NCBI RefSeq assembly: GCF_003946175.1
Contig: NZ_RHOK01000003.1
Location: 1-64,000 of the forward strand
Reading direction: 5' to 3'
DNA length: 64,000 nucleotides
DNA from: Lacticaseibacillus suibinensis
GTDB lineage: Bacteria; Bacillota; Bacilli; Lactobacillales; Lactobacillaceae
Shown one piece after another: positions 25,105-33,776 of this stretch. The notes beneath the pieces are model-generated. The model was not told where the DNA came from and searched no databases. It worked only from the letters and a program-made list of their open reading frames with translations. The position numbers and the translations under genes were made by a program. Position 1 is the first letter of the stretch. Every line of letters begins with the position of its first letter.

Positions 25105-26079
25105 ATGCAAGCCAAATGGAAAGCAGCGTTGATCTGGCTGGTTTTGGCCGTGGCAGGCTTTTACCTGATCAATGAACTGATTGTGGTCGGTGTGATCAAT
25201 GCCTTCATTGAAAACATGCTGGTTACCATCGGCATCAACATTATTTTGGCCACCGGGCTGAATTTGATCATTGGCTTTTCGGGTCAATTCTCGTTGGGTC
25301 ATGCCGGCTTTATGGCGATTGGGGCGTATGCCACTGCCATCATCACGCAGCAAATAAGTAACACGCTGGGCTTTTACCTGTCGCTAGGCGTGGGCATGGT
25401 GATTGCCATGCTGGTGGCGGTGGTCATCGGTATTCCGACCTTGCGCCTGCGCGGGGATTACCTGGCCATTGCGACCATGGGGGCCGCGGAGATCATTCGC
25501 GTGGTGATTAACAATCTGAAAATTACCAACGGCGCGGCGGGGATGTACAACATTCCAGCGCTGGCGAACTGGCCAACGGTGTATGTGTTTGTTTGCTTGA
25601 CGACCTTGATGATTGTCAACTTTGCCCGCAGTCGCGCCGGGCGCGCCATTCAGGCGATTCGTGAAGACGAAATCGCCGCCGAAGCAGTGGGCATCAATCC
25701 GACCAAGTGGAAGCTGGCGGCGTTTGTGATGGGGGCGGCCACGGCGGCCATCGGGGGCTCCTTGCATGCGGTGTATATCCAAACCATTGCCCCCAGCGAC
25801 TTTGGCATTATGCAATCCATCTCGTTGCTGATTATCGTGGTGCTGGGCGGGGTCGGCAGTATCACTGGCACCTTTGTGGCCGCAATCGTGCTCGGCGTGT
25901 TGGACACGGCGTTGCAGCAATTCGGCGCGCTGCGGATGGTGATTTACGCCTTAGCCCTGATTTTGATTATGGTGTTCAAGCCTAGCGGCCTGTTGGGCCG
26001 CTATGAAGTGTCGATCAAAGGGCTTTTGGAGCGGAAAGGAGGCCATCATGGCACTACTGACAGTCACGAAGTTGAGTAA
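25105..26079 (+). CDS. livM: branched-chain amino-acid ABC transporter permease
   Basis: A 324-residue LivM permease: GLNLIIGFSGQFSLGHAGFM (about 53), then AIREDEIAAEAVGINPTKWK (about 188) and the coupling segment VVLGGVGSITGTFVAAIVLG. It starts 4 nt after livH. Its last 32 nt overlap livG in another frame. Confidence 0.93.
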   Translation: MQAKWKAALIWLVLAVAGFYLINELIVVGVINAFIENMLVTIGINIILATGLNLIIGFSGQFSLGHAGFMAIGAYATAIITQQISNTLGFYLSLGVGMVIAMLVAVVIGIPTLRLRGDYLAIATMGAAEIIRVVINNLKITNGAAGMYNIPALANWPTVYVFVCLTTLMIVNFARSRAGRAIQAIREDEIAAEAVGINPTKWKLAAFVMGAATAAIGGSLHAVYIQTIAPSDFGIMQSISLLIIVVLGGVGSITGTFVAAIVLGVLDTALQQFGALRMVIYALALILIMVFKPSGLLGRYEVSIKGLLERKGGHHGTTDSHEVE

Positions 26080-26830
26080 ACAATTTGGCGGCCTGGATGC
26101 GGTGGCCGATGTCGACATGCATGTCGATGCTGGCGAATTGGTCGCTTTGATTGGCCCGAATGGCGCTGGGAAAACGACGCTGTTCAACCTGCTGACCGGT
26201 GTGACGCCAGCCACCAGCGGCAAAGTGACCTTGACCACGGCCAGCGGCAAAGTGGCGCTGTTAGGTAAGCGCCCCAGCGACATTGCCAAACTGGGCTTGG
26301 CTCGCACCTTTCAGAATATCCGCCTATTTTCTAAACTTTCGGTGCGTGATAACCTGCAAGCCGCGATGACGCATCGTTACCATGAGAACTTCTTTGCTGA
26401 AATTCTGCGCTTGCCGGCTTACTACAAAAAAGAGGCCTTGGTGGGCGGCTGGACCGATGCTTTGCTCCGGGAATTTGATTTGACGGCGGTGGCCGATCTC
26501 GATGCTGGCAATCTGCCTTATGGCACCCAGCGCCGGGTGGAAATCGCCCGCGCCGCGGCCACCGCGCCCCGCATCATTTTTCTCGACGAACCGGCCGCTG
26601 GGATGAACCCAGAGGAAACCGCCGGGCTGCGGGAGTTGATTGAAAAGCTGCGGACCGATTTTCAGCTCACCGTGGTGCTGATTGAACATGATATGAGCCT
26701 CGTGATGAACCTGGCGGAGCGCATTTATGTGCTTGATCACGGCAAAATGATTGCAGAAGGCACCCCGGCCCAAATTCAAAAGGACCCCGCCGTGATTGCC
26801 GCATATCTGGGAGGTGGCGTGCATGCTTAA
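26048..26830 (+). CDS. livG: branched-chain amino-acid ABC transporter ATPase
   Basis: A 260-residue ATPase with Walker A GPNGAGKTTL, Q-loop RTFQNIRLF, signature GTQRRVEIARA (the variant signature normal in LivG), Walker B IIFLDEPAAGM and H-loop LIEHDMSLV. AAAGGAGG lies six bases before the ATG at 26048, inside the end of livM. Confidence 0.94.
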   Translation: MALLTVTKLSKQFGGLDAVADVDMHVDAGELVALIGPNGAGKTTLFNLLTGVTPATSGKVTLTTASGKVALLGKRPSDIAKLGLARTFQNIRLFSKLSVRDNLQAAMTHRYHENFFAEILRLPAYYKKEALVGGWTDALLREFDLTAVADLDAGNLPYGTQRRVEIARAAATAPRIIFLDEPAAGMNPEETAGLRELIEKLRTDFQLTVVLIEHDMSLVMNLAERIYVLDHGKMIAEGTPAQIQKDPAVIAAYLGGGVHA

Positions 26831-27521
26831 AGTGACCGACCTGGCCGTGCATTACGGCGCCATCCAAGCCGTGAGCGGCGTGGATTTCACCGTGAACGAT
26901 GGCGAAATTGTGACCCTGATTGGCGCCAATGGGGCAGGCAAAAGCACGATTTTGAAAACCATCAGCGGCTTGCTCCGGCCCAGCCGTGGGACCATTGATT
27001 ATGATGGGCAAAATCTCGCCAAAATGGCGGCCTCGAAAATCGTCAAAGCCGGTATCGCCCAGGTGCCAGAAGGCCGGCATGTGTTCGAAGGCCTGACGGT
27101 CAGTGAGAACTTACGCATGGGGGCGTATCTCACGCCCAAGACCCAAAGTGAGCAGCTGACGGCGGTGTTCGACCAGTTCCCCGTGCTGAAAGAGCGCCGT
27201 GGCCAAGACGCAGCCACCTTGTCCGGCGGCGAGCAGCAGATGCTGGCGATGGGGCGGGCCATGATGGCCAAACCCAAGCTCTTGCTGCTAGACGAGCCGT
27301 CAATGGGCCTGGCTCCGATTTACATCAACAAGATTTTTGATATCATCAAAGCCATTCATGCCCAAGGGGTGACGGTGCTGTTAATTGAGCAAAACGCCCA
27401 GCAGGCCTTGCAGATTGCCGATCGCGCTTATGTGCTGGCTAATGGGCAAGTGAAAATGACCGGCACCGGCCAGGAACTGCTGGCCAGTGAAGACGTCCAG
27501 GCCACTTACCTGGGCGGTTAG
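26823..27521 (+). CDS. livF: branched-chain amino-acid ABC transporter ATPase
   Basis: A 232-residue ATPase: Walker A GANGAGKST, signature LSGGEQQMLAMGRAMM, Walker B LLLLDEPSMGL, H-loop LIEQNAQQAL. The last livG codons (GCATGCTTAA) overlap its start by 8 nt; GGGAGGTGG is the ribosome site. It forms the ATPase heterodimer with LivG. Confidence 0.94.
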   Translation: MLKVTDLAVHYGAIQAVSGVDFTVNDGEIVTLIGANGAGKSTILKTISGLLRPSRGTIDYDGQNLAKMAASKIVKAGIAQVPEGRHVFEGLTVSENLRMGAYLTPKTQSEQLTAVFDQFPVLKERRGQDAATLSGGEQQMLAMGRAMMAKPKLLLLDEPSMGLAPIYINKIFDIIKAIHAQGVTVLLIEQNAQQALQIADRAYVLANGQVKMTGTGQELLASEDVQATYLGG

Positions 27522-27543
27522 GCACAACATGATGGATTTTGGG

Positions 27544-27571
27544 ACAGTCATCTGCGGATGGCTGTTTTTTT
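27544..27571 (+). terminator. terminator of the liv operon
   Basis: ACAGTCATC (27544-27552) pairs with GATGGCTGT (27557-27565), loop TGCG, then T residues to 27571. Confidence 0.92.
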
Positions 27572-27572
27572 G

Positions 27573-27744
27573 AGGCTGCGAAGGTCGGCGGGCTTAGTCC
27601 GACGAGTAGCCTTTCTAACGCATGTCAGTCTGTACGTGCTTCGCGCTACAGACTGAGCAAGCCTGAAGTATTGCCAGCGCTTTTTGCTGGCGAGGCTTCA
27701 GGCGTAGCCAGTCGCTCGGACGTTGCCGACCGGAGCGCAACTAT
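27573..27744 (+). repeat. interspersed hairpin repeat, long form
   Basis: Begins AGGCTGCGAAGGTCGGCG two bases after the liv terminator and ends GAGCGCAACTAT. The outer arms pair TCGGC, GTCCGA and AGCC segments with GGCTAC.., TCGGAC and GCCGA segments. They enclose two hairpins: CAGTCTGTA/TACAGACTG (27626-27634/27647-27655) and CCTGAAG..GCCAGC / GCTGGC..CTTCAGG (27662-27702). The first hairpin is absent from the 125-nt copies elsewhere but present in the inverted copy at 19190. Confidence 0.85.
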
Positions 27745-27746
27745 GA

Positions 27747-27810
27747 AGGCTGCGAAGTCGAGCGCTTTTAGGAAACTGAGCGCAACTATGAAGCCCGCGG
27801 AGCGCAACTA
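27747..27810 (+). repeat. degenerate tandem remnants of the hairpin repeat
   Basis: 27747-27788 joins the 5' motif AGGCTGCGAAG directly to the 3' motif GAGCGCAACTAT, a deletion of the inner arms. 27793-27810 retains only CCCGCGGAGCGCAACTA. Confidence 0.75.
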
Positions 27811-27855
27811 AAACGGCGGATTTTTCGCAGAGAGGCGAGTGAGGGGCCGGTTATA

Positions 27856-27864
27856 TGGTACTAT
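27856..27864 (+). promoter_or_regulatory. extended -10 promoter of the deo operon
   Basis: TGGTACTAT is an extended -10 about 46 nt before deoC, just past the repeat block. No clear -35 or DeoR/CytR-type operator is visible. Confidence 0.55.
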
Positions 27865-27910
27865 TTAGAAAGATGACGCATTAAATCAGGACGTTTTAAA
27901 GGAGCATACT

Positions 27911-28576
27911 ATGGAAAAGCCATTAGCGAAGTATATTGATCACACCTTGTTGAAGCCAGACGCCACTCAGGCCCAAATTGACCAGATTATGACGGAAGCC
28001 AAGCAGTACGATTTTGCCAGTGTCTGCATCAATCCTTACTGGGTCCCGCGGGCCGCGGCGGCCTTGCGCGATAGCGATGTGAATGTGTGCACCGTGATTG
28101 GTTTTCCCTTGGGGGCCAATACCACCTTCATTAAAGTGGCTGAAGCCAACCAGGCGTTAGATGATGGCGCCAAGGAAGTCGATATGGTTCTAAACATCGG
28201 TGAGCTCAAAGCCGGCCATGATGACCAGGTCAAAGCCGATATTCAGGCAGTGGCGGATGCCACGCACGCCAAAGCTGGCCTGTTGAAGGTCATCATTGAA
28301 GCGGTTTTGCTCACTGATGACGAAAAAGTCCGGGCCTGCCAAGCGGCTGAAGCGGCTGGCGCAGACTTTGTGAAGACTTCGACGGGCTTTGCTGCCGGTG
28401 GCGCGACGGTGCATGATGTGGCTTTGATGCGCGAAACCGTTGGCACTCGGCTCGGCGTGAAGGCTGCTGGGGGCATTCATTCATATGCTGAGGCCAAAGC
28501 CTTGATTGATGCCGGTGCCGATCGGTTAGGCGCCAGCGCTGGGGTTAAGATTCTCGAAGAAAGCGAGGCCCACTAA
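27911..28576 (+). CDS. deoC: deoxyribose-phosphate aldolase
   Basis: A 221-residue TIM-barrel class I aldolase that splits 2-deoxyribose 5-phosphate to acetaldehyde and glyceraldehyde 3-phosphate. Visible motifs are [12 protein letters not shown] at the start, [29 protein letters not shown] with the Schiff-base Lys (about 152), and [10 protein letters not shown] with the second Lys. AAAGGAGCATACT precedes the ATG. Its stop overlaps the deoB start (TAATG). Confidence 0.95.
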   Translation: MEKPLAKYIDHTLLKPDATQAQIDQIMTEAKQYDFASVCINPYWVPRAAAALRDSDVNVCTVIGFPLGANTTFIKVAEANQALDDGAKEVDMVLNIGELKAGHDDQVKADIQAVADATHAKAGLLKVIIEAVLLTDDEKVRACQAAEAAGADFVKTSTGFAAGGATVHDVALMRETVGTRLGVKAAGGIHSYAEAKALIDAGADRLGASAGVKILEESEAH

Positions 28577-29769
28577 TGGCTCAGTTCAAGCGTGTGATTG
28601 GCATTGTCACGGATTCCATCGGGATCGGCGAAGCGCCGGATGCGGCCAAGTTTAACGACGAAGGGTCTGATACCTTAGGCCACATTGGCAGCTACTTCAA
28701 AGGCCAGCTGGCACTTCCTAACTGGCAACAGCTGGGCTTGGGCAACATTCGCCAAGATCGGCCAATTGAAGGCGTGGCGCCCATCGCCCACCCGATTGGT
28801 TATTTCGGCAAAATGGCGGAAATTTCCGCCGGCAAAGATAGCATGGATGGCCACTGGGAAATGATGGGGCTGCCGGTGACGGCACCGTTGGGCTTTTTCC
28901 CGCAGGGCTTTCCGGAAGCGCTGATCAAGCAAATCGAAGACTTCTCAGGCCGCAAGGTGATTGTTAATTTGCCTTATTCCGGCACCGAAGTCATCGCTAA
29001 ATACGGTGAACAGCAGCTCAAAACCGGTGATCTGATTGTTTATACCTCAGGGGATTCGGTGCTGCAGATTGCCGCTAATACGGCGGTGATTCCACTCAAG
29101 GAACTGTATAAGATTTGTGAGTACGCCCGCAGCATTACCACGGATGCGCCTTACAAGATTGGCCGAGTGATTGCGCGGCCGTATGTCGGTGATTCGGCTG
29201 AAAACTTCACTCGCACCTCTGATCGGCATGATTATGCCTTGATGCCCAACGCCCCGACCGACCTCGACCGCTTGCAAGCCGCTGGGGTGCCAACTTATGG
29301 GGTGGGGAAGATCAACGATATTTTCTCTGGCCAAGGGCTCGATGATGGTATTCACACCGTGTCGAATGTCGATGGCATGAATCAAACCATTAAGCAGGTT
29401 AAATCTGACCGCCAAGGCTTTATTTTCACCAACTTAGTGGATTTTGACGCCATGTATGGCCACCGCCGCAATGCACAAGGGGATGGCGAGGCGCTGATGA
29501 CTTTTGACCAGCAGCTGGGCGAATTAATGGCGGCGATGCAGCCAGAAGACTTGCTGATGATCACTTCCGACCATGGCAATGACCCGACCTTCCGCGGGAC
29601 CGACCACACGCGGGAATTTGTGCCATTAGTGGTTTATAGCAAGTCGCTCCCTGGTGGCGGTGATTTAGGCATTCGGTCACCATTTGCTGACATGGGCGCC
29701 ACCATTTTGGAAAACTTTGGTGTTGCTGGCACTGGCGTGGGCCACTCGTTTTTGGCCGCGTTGAAGTAA
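28576..29769 (+). CDS. deoB: phosphopentomutase
   Basis: A 397-residue alkaline-phosphatase-superfamily enzyme that interconverts (deoxy)ribose 1- and 5-phosphate. Metal-binding residues are seen in [12 protein letters not shown] near the N-terminus, [18 protein letters not shown] (about 335) and GHSFL near the end; [18 protein letters not shown] carries the phospho-accepting Thr/Ser region. Length is normal. It links DeoD output to DeoC. Confidence 0.95.
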   Translation: MAQFKRVIGIVTDSIGIGEAPDAAKFNDEGSDTLGHIGSYFKGQLALPNWQQLGLGNIRQDRPIEGVAPIAHPIGYFGKMAEISAGKDSMDGHWEMMGLPVTAPLGFFPQGFPEALIKQIEDFSGRKVIVNLPYSGTEVIAKYGEQQLKTGDLIVYTSGDSVLQIAANTAVIPLKELYKICEYARSITTDAPYKIGRVIARPYVGDSAENFTRTSDRHDYALMPNAPTDLDRLQAAGVPTYGVGKINDIFSGQGLDDGIHTVSNVDGMNQTIKQVKSDRQGFIFTNLVDFDAMYGHRRNAQGDGEALMTFDQQLGELMAAMQPEDLLMITSDHGNDPTFRGTDHTREFVPLVVYSKSLPGGGDLGIRSPFADMGATILENFGVAGTGVGHSFLAALK

Positions 29770-29779
29770 GGAGGACCTG

Positions 29780-30487
29780 ATGAGTACACATATTGATGCC
29801 CCTAAAGACGCGATTGCTGACGTGGTGCTGCTGCCAGGCGATCCGTTGCGGGCAAAATACATTGCGGAAACCTATCTGGAAGATGCGGTGCTGTATAACA
29901 CTGTGCGGAATGCTTTTGGTTACACTGGGACGTATCAGGGCCGCCGGGTGTCAGTGCAGGCTACTGGGATGGGGATTCCTTCCATCAGCATTTATGCCAC
30001 GGAATTGATGCAAGATTATGGCGTGAAGACGCTGATTCGTGTCGGCACCACTGGCGGGTTAGCGAACGATGTGAAGGTCCGCGACTTGGTGATTGCGCAA
30101 GGAGCCACCACGGATTCCAGCATTATTTTGAACACCTTTGGTCCGGGGCTGTATTTCGCTCCCCTGGCTGATTATGGCTTGCTGTCCAAGGCCGCAGCCA
30201 CAGCCAAGCAACTGGGCGTGCGCCTGCATGTCGGTAATGTCTTAGGTGAAGATCGCTTCTATAATGACGAAATGGATCGGCAAAAGCTGATTGACTACGG
30301 TGTGTTAGCGACGGAAATGGAAACCCCGGCCTTGTATCTGTTGGCGGCGAAGTATCACCGCCAGGCCCTAGCGATTCTGACTGTTTCCAACCACCTGATC
30401 ACCGGCGAAGAAACCACTGCCCAAGAACGGCAAACGAGTTTTGACGACATGATCAAGGTCGCTTTGGAGACCGTGAAGACTCTGTAA
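29780..30487 (+). CDS. deoD: purine nucleoside phosphorylase
   Basis: A 235-residue hexameric (low-specificity) nucleoside phosphorylase: [36 protein letters not shown] and TEMETPALY with the purine-binding Glu. It cleaves purine (deoxy)nucleosides with phosphate, feeding DeoB. AAGGAGG precedes the ATG, 10 nt after deoB. Last gene of the operon. Confidence 0.94.
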   Translation: MSTHIDAPKDAIADVVLLPGDPLRAKYIAETYLEDAVLYNTVRNAFGYTGTYQGRRVSVQATGMGIPSISIYATELMQDYGVKTLIRVGTTGGLANDVKVRDLVIAQGATTDSSIILNTFGPGLYFAPLADYGLLSKAAATAKQLGVRLHVGNVLGEDRFYNDEMDRQKLIDYGVLATEMETPALYLLAAKYHRQALAILTVSNHLITGEETTAQERQTSFDDMIKVALETVKTL

Positions 30488-30692
30488 CATAAATGAAAAA
30501 TAACGAACTTGGACGGTTTTCAGGCCGTGGTTATCGCTTGTATCACGGCTTGGCCAGGGTAACTTGGACAAAAACGAACGCTTATTCGGTGCATTGCGTG
30601 CTTCAGCGTGATAATCTTACATTAAACGTTAAGAAAATTTAAAATAGCTATCATAAGTTTAAAAGTGATGTTCGAATTGGAGGCTCTATCGT
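30488..30692 (+). other. deoD - cell-wall hydrolase intergenic region
   Basis: Contains a hairpin GGCCGTG...CACGGC (about 30522-30548) without a T run. An A/T-rich promoter region follows; TTACA at about 30618 and TTAAG six bases later loosely resemble a WalR-type direct repeat on the opposite strand, which would fit a peptidoglycan hydrolase, but the match is weak. TTGGAGG is the ribosome site for the next gene. Confidence 0.4.
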
Positions 30693-32207
30693 ATGAAAAA
30701 GTCAACTAAGGCATTGGCACTTACCGCAGGGTTAGCAGGCGCAGCCGGCTTAGCCGCTGCTGTTGCCACGCCAAACCAAGTAAGCGCAGCAACAACTGGC
30801 ACAGTGACTTACCAGCAGGGTGCAACCACTGTCTGGAAGACGCCTGCGTTCAATCAAGCTAAGCGCTATGTGCTGTTCAATCAGCAGATCGCCATTCAAG
30901 GCCAAAAGAAGGTCAATGGTGCGACCTGGTACCAGATCGGCGCTAACGAGTGGATTCCTGAAATCTACCTGCGCATCGAAGGCCAACAGCAGGCTAACGC
31001 TACGGCTGCCGCCACCAAAGCCACCACGCAAACCGCTGGCAGTGCCAGCACCGCGGGTCAGTACAACCTGACCGTGACTTATACTGCTGGCGCCACCACC
31101 GTCTGGACGGGCACGCGTTATGCCAACCCAACCGGCCGCTATTTGACTGCCGGTCAAAAAGTCACTGCGGTGGCTAAGACCAGCAGTAATGGCGAAACCT
31201 GGTATCAACTGAGCTCAGGCGGTTATGTCCCAGCCCGGTTTGCCTCTGAAAATGGTACAGTAGCAGCCGCTCCGGCTACGACCACCACGCCAGCGCAGAC
31301 CACCCAAGCTGCGGCAACGCCAGCTAAGACAACCACGACCACCACGACGCCAGCTGCTACCACGACCACACCGGCCGCGACGACCACGCCAGCGGCAACC
31401 ACGACGCCAGCGGCAACGACCACGCCAGCAGCTACCACGACGACGCCAGCCAAGACGACCACCACGACGCCAACTGCTAGTCAGCCAGCCGTGACCGCCG
31501 GCACTTACAACATGACCGTCAACTATAGCGGTGCTGTCACCGTTTGGTCCACGGCCGCTTATAAGACCGCAACCGGCAAATACTTAGCCAATGGGACCAA
31601 GCTGACGGCCACCGGCAAAGTGGTTGCTGGCGGTGAAACCTGGTATCAGGTTAGCGGTGGCTTTGTTCCTGCGCGCTTCCTGACGAACACGGCTACGGCG
31701 ACCACGCCGGCGGCCACGACGCCAGCGCAAACCACCACGACGCCTGCTCAGACGACACCGGCGCAAACCACACCAGCTAAGCCAAGCACGCCAGCACCAA
31801 CGCCAGTGGCAAAACCAACCCAAACCACACCAACCAAGACCCGCGCGCAGCGGATCCAGGCCATCATCAACTTGGCCCGGGCGCAGTTCGGTAAGCCATA
31901 TCAATGGGGTTCGAAAGGCCCAGCTTCCTTTGATTGCTCAGGCTTGATGTACTACGTCTTCAAGAATGCCGCTGGCATCACCTTGGGCGGCTACACGGGT
32001 TCGCAGCAGTACGATGGGACGCGCGTTTCCATCAGCAACCTGCAAGCTGGCGACTTGGTCTTCTGGGCCACCAACGGCACGCCATACCACGTCGCGCTTT
32101 ACATCGGCAACGGTCAGTACATCCACTCAGTTCAACCTGGGAAGACCGTTTCTACCGGGACAATTTCAAGCTACTTCATGCCTTCCTTCGGGGTCCGCGT
32201 GTTCTAG
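30693..32207 (+). CDS. secreted NlpC/P60 peptidoglycan hydrolase with three SH3/SLAP-like repeats
   Basis: A 504-residue exported protein. The signal peptide (residues 1-32) ends near NQVSAATTG. Three repeats of about 60 residues follow, each with TTVW or VTVW, a Tyr-Leu or Tyr-Val pair and WYQ(I/L/V) (about 35-95, 118-180, 268-330), like bacterial SH3 or SLAP wall-binding domains. Between and after them are Thr/Ala/Pro linkers with tandem TTTPAA units, likely glycosylated. The C-terminal NlpC/P60 domain (from about 385) has catalytic Cys in FDCSGLMYY and His in PYHVALYIGNGQYIH. It should cut gamma-D-Glu-Lys type peptide bonds in septum or daughter-cell separation, like lactobacillar p75/p40 proteins. 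Monocistronic, with terminator. Confidence 0.92.
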   Translation: MKKSTKALALTAGLAGAAGLAAAVATPNQVSAATTGTVTYQQGATTVWKTPAFNQAKRYVLFNQQIAIQGQKKVNGATWYQIGANEWIPEIYLRIEGQQQANATAAATKATTQTAGSASTAGQYNLTVTYTAGATTVWTGTRYANPTGRYLTAGQKVTAVAKTSSNGETWYQLSSGGYVPARFASENGTVAAAPATTTTPAQTTQAAATPAKTTTTTTTPAATTTTPAATTTPAATTTPAATTTPAATTTTPAKTTTTTPTASQPAVTAGTYNMTVNYSGAVTVWSTAAYKTATGKYLANGTKLTATGKVVAGGETWYQVSGGFVPARFLTNTATATTPAATTPAQTTTTPAQTTPAQTTPAKPSTPAPTPVAKPTQTTPTKTRAQRIQAIINLARAQFGKPYQWGSKGPASFDCSGLMYYVFKNAAGITLGGYTGSQQYDGTRVSISNLQAGDLVFWATNGTPYHVALYIGNGQYIHSVQPGKTVSTGTISSYFMPSFGVRVF

Positions 32208-32225
32208 CTGAAAGCCCCAAAAAAA

Positions 32226-32266
32226 CCTCAAGTATCCAGCATTTTCGCTGGTGCTTGAGGCTTTTT
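32226..32266 (+). terminator. terminator of the NlpC/P60 gene
   Basis: CCTCAAG (32226-32232) and CTTGAGG (32254-32260) close a stem with an inner CCAGC/GCTGG helix, followed by TTTTT. A-rich sequence on the other side makes it usable for the convergent gene too. Confidence 0.9.
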
Positions 32267-32274
32267 GTATGGAG

Positions 32275-33105
32275 TTAAGCGAGCCAGCGGCCCATGATGC
32301 TGAGCAAATGCCGCAGCTGGAGCTTGCGCAGGGTGCCGAGTCCGGGAAAATGATGCTGGGCCAGGAGTGCTAGCAGGGCATCTGTGGCCGGAGTGCCGGC
32401 GTCGGGATGCGCCGCTAGCCAGGCCGGAAGCGGCGCTAGTGCTTCGAAGAACTTGCCTGCCGGGTCGCTGTAATCCGCGTTGTTTACCGACACCAAATGC
32501 TGTAGCCAGAGACTGTCACCTTGCGGGTAAAGCAAATGGAGGGCAATGGCGCGCTGCGGATAACCATGCGGGTCAAAATGCTGCACTGCCAGCGGGTAAT
32601 CCGCAAAGCCCACATCAGGTAGCGCGCGGAGCGGATACTGGTAAAATTCGCGTTGCACCGTCGCGTAATCTTCGGTGCGTTCGCGAGTCGGGGTGTGATC
32701 TTCCAGGTAAATGGCCTGGGGATGGGCAAGCTGGCGCACCCGGGCTTCGTTGGGCACCATGGCCAGCTGCTTTTTCGGTAAGGTCTGGACTTGGGCCTTG
32801 GTTTGCGCAATCAGGAGCGGCGCTGGTTGGCCGTCAAAATAACGGGCCGGCTGACACCACTGATCAAGGGTTGGCACATAGCGCGGCGCCGCCAGCAGAC
32901 CATAGTCGCCGACTTGTGGATTTTGGATGATGTATAAGGGATGAGCCGCGGCCCGGAAGGCCTGAGCGACGCTGACTAGCGCTGGGAGGTCTTTCACCGG
33001 CTCAAGCACTGGGATAATCTGCGGGCTTAGCTGATCTTGTTGCACGGCCTCCCGCAGCGCCAGCAAATCAAACTGGCGGCCGCGAATTAAGGGATAATAC
33101 TTCAT
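32275..33105 (-). CDS. sce7725/Beta-family protein
   Basis: A 276-residue protein beginning YYPLIRGRQFDLLALREAV, then IIPVLEPVK and HPLYIIQNPQVGDYG, which I recognise as the sce7725 family, related to the phage Beta protein (PF14350). The fold is thought to be TIM-barrel-like; biochemical function is not established. sce7725 genes are commonly paired with sce7726 genes that encode PD-(D/E)XK-like proteins, as seen here: its ATG overlaps the stop of the upstream nuclease-like gene by 4 nt. Third gene of a minus-strand operon with a helicase-nuclease; a role in DNA repair or phage defence is an inference. Confidence 0.72.
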   Translation of the reverse strand: MKYYPLIRGRQFDLLALREAVQQDQLSPQIIPVLEPVKDLPALVSVAQAFRAAAHPLYIIQNPQVGDYGLLAAPRYVPTLDQWCQPARYFDGQPAPLLIAQTKAQVQTLPKKQLAMVPNEARVRQLAHPQAIYLEDHTPTRERTEDYATVQREFYQYPLRALPDVGFADYPLAVQHFDPHGYPQRAIALHLLYPQGDSLWLQHLVSVNNADYSDPAGKFFEALAPLPAWLAAHPDAGTPATDALLALLAQHHFPGLGTLRKLQLRHLLSIMGRWLA

Positions 33106-33776
33106 GCCTTGGCCCTCAAAGCCGCCAGCTCAGCGCTTAAGGCGTCCACTTCTTCCTGCAGACTGAACGCGGCGGTCGCTTCGATGTCGCCCAGCACGCG
33201 GTCATAGAGGTTGCTCTCAGGGTCGTAGATTTGATAGTGGTCGCTGCGGCGTTTTAATTCTTTCAGTAGCTCATTGTCGCTAAAATGTGAGAGCCCCTTG
33301 TCCACCTGTTTGGCCTTTTGCACTTCGCGGTTGAGACTGGCCATAAAGCGATCCAGCAGCTCCGCTTCTGGTACCTGCAGTTCCTGGTAGCGCGGCGGCC
33401 GGGAAATGGTCAGCTGGCCTGGCGTCGTGATGGGCACCGTGGCGGCGGCCAGTGCGGCTTTGGCGAAGGGCTGATAAGTCATCACCCCGATGCCTTGCGG
33501 AATTTCGGCTTGGACTTGCTGATAAAGCTTCAGGGGCAAGACAAAATAGTTGTAGTGGCCAATAAAGCTGAGTTTGGCGGTGCTGTGAAAGTCGCTTTTG
33601 GTCACCTTGAGTTCAAAGCAGCGCCAGGTGCGGGGATGGCCACTTTGCATCACTAAAGTGTCCACAATGCCTTGATCATCTGGCATCGTGACTTCTTCGA
33701 CGGCAGTGGCGCCTTGCTCTTCCCAGTAGGCATACAGGGTCTTTTCTAAATCAAGGGTGAGGTTGGTTTTCATCAT
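33102..33776 (-). CDS. PD-(D/E)XK nuclease-like protein (sce7726/MmcB-like)
   Basis: A 224-residue protein whose first 110 residues show the pattern of a PD-(D/E)XK nuclease: VEEVTMPDDQGIVDTLVM supplies the Asp, WRCFELKVTKSDFH supplies the E-x-K, and YNYFVLPLKLYQQVQAEIPQGIGVMTY completes the core strands. The C-terminus (about 150-224) is charged and predicted helical. It overlaps the helicase gene by 26 nt and the sce7725-like gene by 4 nt. Two consecutive Met codons begin the frame; GGGAGG favours the second (33773). Catalysis is predicted, not shown. Confidence 0.65.
   Translation of the reverse strand: MMKTNLTLDLEKTLYAYWEEQGATAVEEVTMPDDQGIVDTLVMQSGHPRTWRCFELKVTKSDFHSTAKLSFIGHYNYFVLPLKLYQQVQAEIPQGIGVMTYQPFAKAALAAATVPITTPGQLTISRPPRYQELQVPEAELLDRFMASLNREVQKAKQVDKGLSHFSDNELLKELKRRSDHYQIYDPESNLYDRVLGDIEATAAFSLQEEVDALSAELAALRAKA

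Noticed and set aside
31320-31470. Tandem repeats in the NlpC/P60 gene as a CRISPR or satellite array
   Set aside because: The units are in frame and encode TTTPAA linker repeats of varying length within a single good coding sequence.
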